From positions 1 through 64,000 of the forward strand of contig NZ_JNZS01000012.1 in the NCBI RefSeq assembly GCF_000718515.1: 64,000 bases of DNA. Direction: 5' to 3'. Positions 58,395 to 64,000 of the stretch are shown piece after piece. The notes beneath the pieces are model-generated. The model saw nothing but the letters and a program-made list of their open reading frames with translations. It searched no databases and was not told the DNA's origin. The position numbers and the translations under genes were made by a program. Source of the DNA: Micromonospora parva. Its GTDB lineage: Bacteria; Actinomycetota; Actinomycetes; Mycobacteriales; Micromonosporaceae. Within the stretch, counting starts at the first letter, position 1. Each line of letters opens with the position of its first letter.

Positions 58395-59807
58395 GTGCGG
58401 CCCAACATCGTCTTCATCATGGCCGACGACCACGCCGCGCACGCTGTGGGCGCCTACGGAAGCAAGATCAACGAGACGCCGCACATCGACCGCATCGCGG
58501 CCGGCGGCGCCCTGCTGGAGAACTGCTTCTGCACCAACTCGCTCTGCGCGCCCAGCCGGGCCACCATCCTCACCGGCACCTACAACCACGTCAACGGCGT
58601 GCAGACGTTGTCGACCGAGTTCGACAACCGGCAGCTCGTCTTCCCGGAGCTGCTGCGCCGTGCCGGCTACCAGACCGCGCTGGTCGGCAAGTGGCACCTC
58701 GGGCACGGCCCGGAGCACGACCCCCGGGGTTTCGACTACTGGGAGGTCGTGCCCGGTCAGGGTCGCTACCGCGACCCCGTGTTCATCGGCATGGACGGCA
58801 CCGAGCAGGTCCGCCCCGGCTACTGCACGAACATCATCACCGACCTGGCCGTCGACTGGCTCGACCAGCGCGACCAGCAGCGCCCCTTCTGCCTGCTCGT
58901 GCACCACAAGGCCCCGCACCGCAACTGGGAGCCCGACGACAAACACCGCGACATGTACGTCGACGACGTGGCCGTACCGGGCTCGTTCGACGACGACCAC
59001 TCGGGGCACGCCGCCGCCGCCCGGGCCGCCCGGATGCGGGTGGACCGGGACCTGACCGCCAACGACATCAAGGAGATGCTGCCGCCGCACCTGGACCCGG
59101 ACGAGGCCGCGCTCTGGACCTACCAGCGGTACATCAAGGACTACCTGCGCTGCGTCGCCAGCGTCGACGACAACGTGGGCCGCCTGCTCGACTACCTCGA
59201 CGAGCACGGGCTGACCGACGACACCATCGTCGTCTACACCTCCGACCAGGGCTTCTTCCTCGGCGACCACGGCTGGTACGACAAGCGGTTCATGTACGAG
59301 GAGTCGCTGCGGATGCCGTTTCTGATCCGCTACCCGGCGGAGATCCCGGCCGGCTCCACCACCGGCGCGCTCGCCATGAACGTCGACTTCGCCCAGACGT
59401 TCCTCGACTACGCCGGCGTGCCGGCCGACGGCCGCATGCAGGGGCGCTCACTGCGACCGCTGCTGCGCGGCGAGGCCGTCGACGACTGGCGGCAGTCCGT
59501 GTACTACCGCTACTGGGAGCACGACGACGACGAGCACCACGTGTGGGCGCACTACGGCGTACGCACCCACGACCACAAGCTGGTCTACTACTACGCCGAC
59601 GGGCTGGGGCTGCCCGGCACCTCCGCGACGGCACAGGAGCCGGAGTGGGAGCTGTTCGACCTGCGGGCCGACCCGTGGGAGATGCGCAGCGTCTACGACG
59701 ACCCGGCGTACGCGCGGATCCGGACGGCACTCACCGACGAGCTCGCCCGGGTCCAGCGGGAGTGTGGCGACACCCCGTGGCAGCCGCAGGCGGCGGTCAC
59801 CGGGTGA
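58395..59807 (+). CDS. Type I sulfatase, probably cytosolic (glycan 6-O-sulfatase-like)
   Basis: 470 residues. The formylglycine motif is C51-APSR in SLCAPSRATILTG; metal ligands appear as IMADDHAAHAVGAYG and TSDQGFFLGDHGW. The pattern WYDKRFMYEESLRMPFLIRY resembles N-acetylglucosamine-6-sulfatase-type enzymes (S1 family). No signal peptide is seen: the start GTG 58395 (AAAGGA upstream) gives RPNIVFIMADD directly; GTG 58377 adds only a polar stretch. It is therefore predicted to act inside the cell on an imported sulfated molecule. The maturing enzyme is not in the window. Confidence 0.88.
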   Translation: MRPNIVFIMADDHAAHAVGAYGSKINETPHIDRIAAGGALLENCFCTNSLCAPSRATILTGTYNHVNGVQTLSTEFDNRQLVFPELLRRAGYQTALVGKWHLGHGPEHDPRGFDYWEVVPGQGRYRDPVFIGMDGTEQVRPGYCTNIITDLAVDWLDQRDQQRPFCLLVHHKAPHRNWEPDDKHRDMYVDDVAVPGSFDDDHSGHAAAARAARMRVDRDLTANDIKEMLPPHLDPDEAALWTYQRYIKDYLRCVASVDDNVGRLLDYLDEHGLTDDTIVVYTSDQGFFLGDHGWYDKRFMYEESLRMPFLIRYPAEIPAGSTTGALAMNVDFAQTFLDYAGVPADGRMQGRSLRPLLRGEAVDDWRQSVYYRYWEHDDDEHHVWAHYGVRTHDHKLVYYYADGLGLPGTSATAQEPEWELFDLRADPWEMRSVYDDPAYARIRTALTDELARVQRECGDTPWQPQAAVTG

Positions 59808-60172
59808 CGGAGGAACCGACGGGACGAGCCGACCGCCGCTGGCCACGGCGGGTGTACGGGGTGGGCACGGAGCCGGACCCGCGCTTCACCCTCGCCAACG
59901 AGCGCACGTTCCTCGCGTGGCTGCGGACCGCGCTGGGTCTCATGGTGGCCGCCGCGGCGGTCAGGGCCTTCGGTGCGGACGGCGCGCAGTGGGCGGCGGT
60001 CGTGCTGGCGGTGCTCGCCGTCGGGGTGGCCGTCGAGGCGTTTCCCCGGTGGAGCCGCAACGAACGGGCGCTGCGGCTCCAGCTGCCGCTGCCGTCCACC
60101 CCCGTCGTCGCCGTGTCGGCGGCGGGGGTGGTCGTGGCCGGCGTGACGATCGTCGTCGTGGTGCTGATCTGA
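59804..60172 (+). CDS. DUF202 membrane protein, copy 1
   Basis: 122 residues with the DUF202 pattern DPRFTLANERTFLAWLRTAL followed by three hydrophobic helices. The function is unknown. GTG 59804 overlaps the sulfatase stop by 4 nt. Confidence 0.85.
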   Translation: MTEEPTGRADRRWPRRVYGVGTEPDPRFTLANERTFLAWLRTALGLMVAAAAVRAFGADGAQWAAVVLAVLAVGVAVEAFPRWSRNERALRLQLPLPSTPVVAVSAAGVVVAGVTIVVVVLI

Positions 60173-60173
60173 G

Positions 60174-60497
60174 GTGACGGAGCCGCCGCGTCTCGCCGAC
60201 CGGGGGGCGCAGGCCGAACGCACCCTGCTCGCGTGGCTGCGCACCGCGCTGGCGACCGCCGCCGTGCTGCTGGCCGTCGGCCGGGAGCTGGTGCCCCGTC
60301 ATCCGATCGCCGCGGGGCTCGTGCTGGCCTGCGCGCCGCTCGCCGCCGCGGTGGCCGTGCTGGCGCGACGCCGGTATCGCACCGTACGGCTGCCCACGCA
60401 CCTGGGCCACCCGGAGGGCGCCGCCCTGCTGGCCGTCGGCACCGTGCTGGTGGTGGCGGGGGGCGTGGCGGTCCTCGCCCATGTCCTCGCCAGGTGA
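60174..60497 (+). CDS. DUF202 membrane protein, copy 2
   Basis: 107 residues. A related AERTLLAWLRTALAT segment opens three hydrophobic helices. GTG 60174 comes one base after the first copy's stop. Two adjacent, diverged copies suggest a heteromeric membrane pair. Confidence 0.82.
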   Translation: MTEPPRLADRGAQAERTLLAWLRTALATAAVLLAVGRELVPRHPIAAGLVLACAPLAAAVAVLARRRYRTVRLPTHLGHPEGAALLAVGTVLVVAGGVAVLAHVLAR

Positions 60498-60506
60498 GGT
60501 GGGATG

Positions 60507-60548
60507 CGGCCGTCCCGGGGCGGCGATAGGGGCGCCCCGGGACGGCCG
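60507..60548. terminator. Hairpin terminator between convergent genes
   Basis: CGGCCGTCCCGGGGCG (60507-60522) and its reverse complement (60533-60548) with a 10-nt loop lie between the DUF202 pair and the GH36-like gene. Confidence 0.75.
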
Positions 60549-60555
60549 GTACCGG

Positions 60556-63246
60556 TCAGGCCGTCGATCCGTACAGATTGATCTCGGCGGCGGAGGCGTA
60601 CCCGGCCCCGTTCGTGGCGCGGGTGGTGCGCAGGCGTACCTGCCGGGCCGTGGTGGGCGTGAAGACCGCTGTCTTCACTGTGCTGCCGGCGCCGAAGGTG
60701 CCGGCGGTGACCTGGGTCCAGGTGGTGCCGTCGGTGCTGGTCAGGATCTGGTAGTCGGCGATGGTGCCGTTGGTGCCGCCGTCCTGGCGGGGTAGGTAGT
60801 CGAGCCTGTCGATGCGATGGTTGCCGCCGAGGTCGATGGTGATCTGGTGCGGCATGGCGGCGACCCCGCCGACGTAGCGGGTGTGCCAGATGGTGGCCGG
60901 GTTGCCGTCGATGGCGTTGGCGGCGACGCCGTTCTCGCCGACGGTCTCGACGCTGTCCGCCGTCGCTGTCCACCGGGTGCGGGGCAGTTGCGGGCTGCTG
61001 CCGCCGCCGATCGGCTCGTCGGTCGGGGTGGCCTGGAAGACGGCGACCTCGAACGGCGCGAGGGTGATGCTCACCGGTGCGGCCGGACCCGACACGAAGC
61101 CGCCGCGCCGCCCGTCACGCTCGGTGAACCGGTACCGCTGGTGGGTGCCACCGGGCAGCTCGAAGACCGTCTGCGGGTTGACGGTGAAGCTCTGCGCGGA
61201 CGCCGACGGGTTGCGCAGCATCAGCATCCCCTTCGACGCGCCGGCCGAGGAGTTCCAGGCGGCAGTGCCGTAGACCGCCCCGGCGGCCGGGTCACCGCCG
61301 ACCCAGTGCACGTCGCTGAGCAACCCCTGGTTGGCCCGTGCCCACCGGGCGTTGGCCGCCACGGTGTCCCAGAACCAGGCCGCGCCCGGCCGGTTCGCGT
61401 CGACCAGTGTGTTGCGGACGTACAGCTCCTGGAGGCTGAGCCCGAGCGCGAAATAGGCGCGGATGTCCTGCGACACCTCGGCCTGGACACTGGGCTTGGT
61501 CAGGTCGTAGTCGGCGGTGAACTGGGGTGTCCGGTCGGAGAAGATGATGCCGTGGTTCATCAGGCTCAGGATCGGAAACAGCGGGTTCTGTCTGGTGTTG
61601 TTGCGGAACGTCTCCGAGTCGCGGTAGTTGACGTAGCGCTGCTGCGCGCTGCCCGCGCCGACCAGGCCCGCGTCGTGCCCGTCACGCCAGATCGAGTCGG
61701 TGAACCACAACCAGTACGGCGACCCCCAGGTGCCGACCGTGGCGTTGACGAACACGTCCTTCTGGTGCGCGCGCAGGTCGCCGGTCAACCCGAGCAGGGC
61801 CTCGTAGTCGGCGATGTAGTTCGCGTTCGGGCCGGACTGGTAGAGCCCGCCGCCGATGCCGTCCAGCTTGAAGCCGCGTACCCCCTGGTTGTCCATCATG
61901 TCGAAGGCGACCGACCGGAACCGGTCGTAGTAGCGGTCGCCGCCGAGCTTGAACTGGCCGCCGCTGTGGGTTTCCAACCGCTGGTCGGCGGGTTTGCTCG
62001 CGTTGATGGCCTGGCGGGTGGCGGCGCTGGTGCCGTACCCGCCGAAGGGTGACATCCACACCGACATCGAGGCCCCGTACTGCGCGGCGGCGGCCTTCTG
62101 CGGCGCGAAGCCGGTGGGGAACTGGGTCGGGTCGAACGACCACACGTTCAGGTTCGTCTCGTCGACCCGGGGCGTACGCAGATAGTCCCAGCCGTCGTCG
62201 ACCCAGAAGCTGTCGATGGTGGCCCCCCGGTTGCGCAGCTGGGTGCCGAACAGGTTGATGGCCCGGGTCAGCTCGGCGCTGTCGATGACCTCGCCGGGTG
62301 GTTTGAGGTCCAGCCAGCTCTGGTAGTGCAGGAACGTCCGCCGGTCGTGGGCCCGCTCGCGTTGCAGGTAGTACTGGAACGAGCGGCGTAGCTGCCCGGC
62401 CGGGGAGACACCGGTGGAGGCGGTGTAGACCCAGGACGTGCCGGCGGTGAGGTCACCGGCGCGGGGCACCGCGATGTCGACGGCGGACCCGTTCACAGTG
62501 GCCTTCGCCATCGGGTTCTCGATGCCGACGAACACCGTCTCGCTGCCGGCCGCGCCGTGCACCACCGGGCTGCCGTCGTCGCTGCCCAGCACCCGGGCGT
62601 TGGTGAGACCCAGTTCGACCAGGCGCACCGACGTCACGTCGAACGTGCCGGCCACCGAGCGCACGGTGAAGCTGTGCTGCACCGAGTTGGCCCCGCCGCG
62701 CAGCCGTACCTGCCACTGCACGTCGAGCGTCCGGGTGCCGCCGCCGTACCGGAAGGTGGTGGTCACCGCCTTGCCGGCGAAGCGTTCCGCCAGCCGTGCC
62801 GACCCGGCGTTCGCCGCCAGGTCGCTGACCACCGGACCGGCGGAGACGCTCGTGTTCGCCGCCGTGATGGTGCTGCCGTCGGCCAGGGTGAGGGTGAAGA
62901 GCCCGCGCAAGCTCATCGGGACTGTGGCGTTCGCGGCCCGGTTGTCGAACCGGGTCAGCGACACCGTGCTGCCCTGCACGCTCCACGTGCTCGACAGCGC
63001 CGCGTTGGCCAGTGTGAAGCTGCCGCCGGAGAGCGACGCCGTCGCCGCGCCCGGCTGGACACCGGGGAAGACCAGGCCGGCGGCGTCGGTGTAGGTCGGG
63101 TCCGCCGGGACCGCCGCGCCGGCCGGGGCCGGCTGGCCCCCGACCGTCGCGACGGCACCGGCGACCAGAGTCAGGACGATGGTGGGCACGACGAGCCGCC
63201 GTGGCCGTGGTGGGGATGGGGGTGGCAGTGGCGTGTCGTGCGGCAT
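60556..63246 (-). CDS. Secreted GH36-like alpha-galactosidase/alpha-N-acetylgalactosaminidase with CBM32 module
   Basis: 896 residues. Signal peptide about 1-45. An N-terminal sandwich (about 50-290) precedes a barrel with HYQSWLDLKPPGEV, SFWVDDGWDY (about 346-355) and likely nucleophile Asp462 in GFKLDGIGGG. A beta domain (about 700-755) and discoidin/CBM32 module (about 765-895: DAIDGNPATIWH-like NAIDGNPATIWHTRYV, LDYLPRQDGGTNG) follow. It resembles GH36 enzymes that act on alpha-galactose or alpha-GalNAc of host-type glycans; the exact specificity is inferred. ATG 63246 has GGAGG upstream. Confidence 0.8.
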   Translation of the reverse strand: MPHDTPLPPPSPPRPRRLVVPTIVLTLVAGAVATVGGQPAPAGAAVPADPTYTDAAGLVFPGVQPGAATASLSGGSFTLANAALSSTWSVQGSTVSLTRFDNRAANATVPMSLRGLFTLTLADGSTITAANTSVSAGPVVSDLAANAGSARLAERFAGKAVTTTFRYGGGTRTLDVQWQVRLRGGANSVQHSFTVRSVAGTFDVTSVRLVELGLTNARVLGSDDGSPVVHGAAGSETVFVGIENPMAKATVNGSAVDIAVPRAGDLTAGTSWVYTASTGVSPAGQLRRSFQYYLQRERAHDRRTFLHYQSWLDLKPPGEVIDSAELTRAINLFGTQLRNRGATIDSFWVDDGWDYLRTPRVDETNLNVWSFDPTQFPTGFAPQKAAAAQYGASMSVWMSPFGGYGTSAATRQAINASKPADQRLETHSGGQFKLGGDRYYDRFRSVAFDMMDNQGVRGFKLDGIGGGLYQSGPNANYIADYEALLGLTGDLRAHQKDVFVNATVGTWGSPYWLWFTDSIWRDGHDAGLVGAGSAQQRYVNYRDSETFRNNTRQNPLFPILSLMNHGIIFSDRTPQFTADYDLTKPSVQAEVSQDIRAYFALGLSLQELYVRNTLVDANRPGAAWFWDTVAANARWARANQGLLSDVHWVGGDPAAGAVYGTAAWNSSAGASKGMLMLRNPSASAQSFTVNPQTVFELPGGTHQRYRFTERDGRRGGFVSGPAAPVSITLAPFEVAVFQATPTDEPIGGGSSPQLPRTRWTATADSVETVGENGVAANAIDGNPATIWHTRYVGGVAAMPHQITIDLGGNHRIDRLDYLPRQDGGTNGTIADYQILTSTDGTTWTQVTAGTFGAGSTVKTAVFTPTTARQVRLRTTRATNGAGYASAAEINLYGSTA

Positions 63247-63264
63247 CGTGCCTCCATCGGTGGG

Positions 63265-64000
63265 TCAGGCGGTGGGGGTGCTCCAGCGCTGGTTGGCGCC
63301 GTTGGTGCACGGCCAGAGGATGAGGCGGGTGCCGTTGGCGGTCCCGCCGCCGTTGGCGTCGAGGCACTTGCCGCCGGTGCGGTAGCTGCTGGTGGCGGCG
63401 TCGTAGGTCCAGCGCTGGTACGTGGCGGTGGAACAGGTGCGGATCACGATCGCGGTGCCGTCGGTGAGGCTTCCGTTCGCCGGCTCCAGGCACTTGCCCA
63501 GTGCGGTGAGGGTGCCGTCGTTGCGGTGGGTCCACGTCTGGTTGGGCCCGCTGTTGCAGTCCCAGAGGTTCACCGCGGTGCCGTCGGTGGTGTTGCTGCC
63601 GGGGATGTCGACGCAGCGGCCACTGGCGGTGCCGGTGATGGCGCCCTTCTTCGGCCCGTAGACCTCGAACTCCCAGAGCGAGTAGCCGAAGGTGGTGGCC
63701 CGTTGCGTGCCCTGCATGCGCACGTACCGGGCGGTGGTGTTGAGGGCGTGTTCGTCCACCCCGCCGTCCCCGGCGGTGACGGTCACCGCCGTGGTCCAGG
63801 TGGTGCCGTTGGTGGAGGTCTGGATCTGGTACGCCCGCGCGTAGGCGGCCTCCCAGCGCAGTGCGACGCGGGACAGTTCCTGGCTGCTGCCGAGGTCGAC
63901 CTGGATCCAGCTCGGGTCGGTGTAGGCCGACGACCAGCGGGTGCTGATGTCGCCGTCCACCGCCGCCGACGCCGGGAAGCTGGCCGTCTCGGTCGACGAC
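63265..64000 (-). CDS. C-terminal part of secreted protein with discoidin and ricin-type domains (5' end outside window)
   Basis: The frame is open to the right edge, so the N-terminus is missing. The visible part begins in a discoidin/F5/8 C domain (SSTETASFPASAAVDGDIST, RWSSAY, YVRMQGTQRATTFGYSLWEF). It ends in a ricin B lectin domain of three repeats with QTW/QRW motifs and paired Cys (GRCVDIPGSNTTDG, GKCLEPANG, GKCLDANGGG). The catalytic domain, probably a glycosidase, lies beyond the window. It is 18 nt upstream of the GH36-like gene on the same strand, so they likely form an operon. Confidence 0.85.
   Translation of the reverse strand, partial: SSTETASFPASAAVDGDISTRWSSAYTDPSWIQVDLGSSQELSRVALRWEAAYARAYQIQTSTNGTTWTTAVTVTAGDGGVDEHALNTTARYVRMQGTQRATTFGYSLWEFEVYGPKKGAITGTASGRCVDIPGSNTTDGTAVNLWDCNSGPNQTWTHRNDGTLTALGKCLEPANGSLTDGTAIVIRTCSTATYQRWTYDAATSSYRTGGKCLDANGGGTANGTRLILWPCTNGANQRWSTPTA

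Overview
The window is very GC-rich and uses GTG, TTG and ATG starts freely. It has the gene content of a mycelial actinomycete, most likely a Micromonospora or close relative. Supporting signs are a Scr1-type HTH regulator with a DUF397 partner, Spo0M, a DivIVA-domain protein, an ECF sigma/DGPF pair, a HelD-type helicase, many secreted glycosidases with ricin-type or discoidin modules, and 4-nt ATGA/GTGA gene overlaps. The genus is inferred from gene style, not from a marker gene. No rRNA, tRNA, CRISPR array, insertion sequence or prophage was seen.

Layout. 1-2.9 kb: the end of a CBM2 protein, an SMR efflux protein, a repeat-dense spacer, and an ECF sigma/DGPF pair. 3.0-11.5 kb: a galactoside cluster with a GH36 alpha-galactosidase and a sugar ABC importer facing a GH42 beta-galactosidase and a DeoR regulator. 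11.5-28.9 kb: housekeeping and regulatory genes (DivIVA-domain, HTH/DUF397, Spo0M, tandem GDPD, HelD, SGNH hydrolase, LolA-like protein, two-component system, TPR protein, MarR/VOC pair). 29.1-34.7 kb: a sulfonate-type operon (leader peptide, ABC importer, flavin monooxygenase, flavin reductase, nitroreductase). 34.7-64.0 kb: a large glycan-degradation island.

The island encodes a GH33 sialidase, GH35 beta-galactosidase, GH31 enzyme, two GH20 hexosaminidases, a second sialidase-fold protein with a LamG domain, a secreted beta-helix protein, a GH36-like enzyme with a CBM32 module, and the end of a discoidin/ricin protein. It also has an apparently cytosolic sulfatase in an operon with an SsuABC-type importer. 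A kinase / SIS-domain / class II aldolase operon resembles the galactosamine-tagatose route. DeoR and ROK regulators are present. Together the set would suit the dismantling of sialylated, sulfated, N-acetylhexosamine-rich glycans (mucin-like or glycosaminoglycan-like) and the use of the sugars and sulfur. This is inference from family membership.

Regulatory signals include a palindromic GATGCAAA motif next to the DeoR gene and upstream of two catabolic units, a tandem GACATC-type motif at three glycosidase promoters, a small leader peptide ending in Cys, and a near-consensus promoter that runs straight into a terminator beside the helD start codon. Several inverted-repeat elements lie in intergenic gaps, two of them 69 bp long and related to each other.
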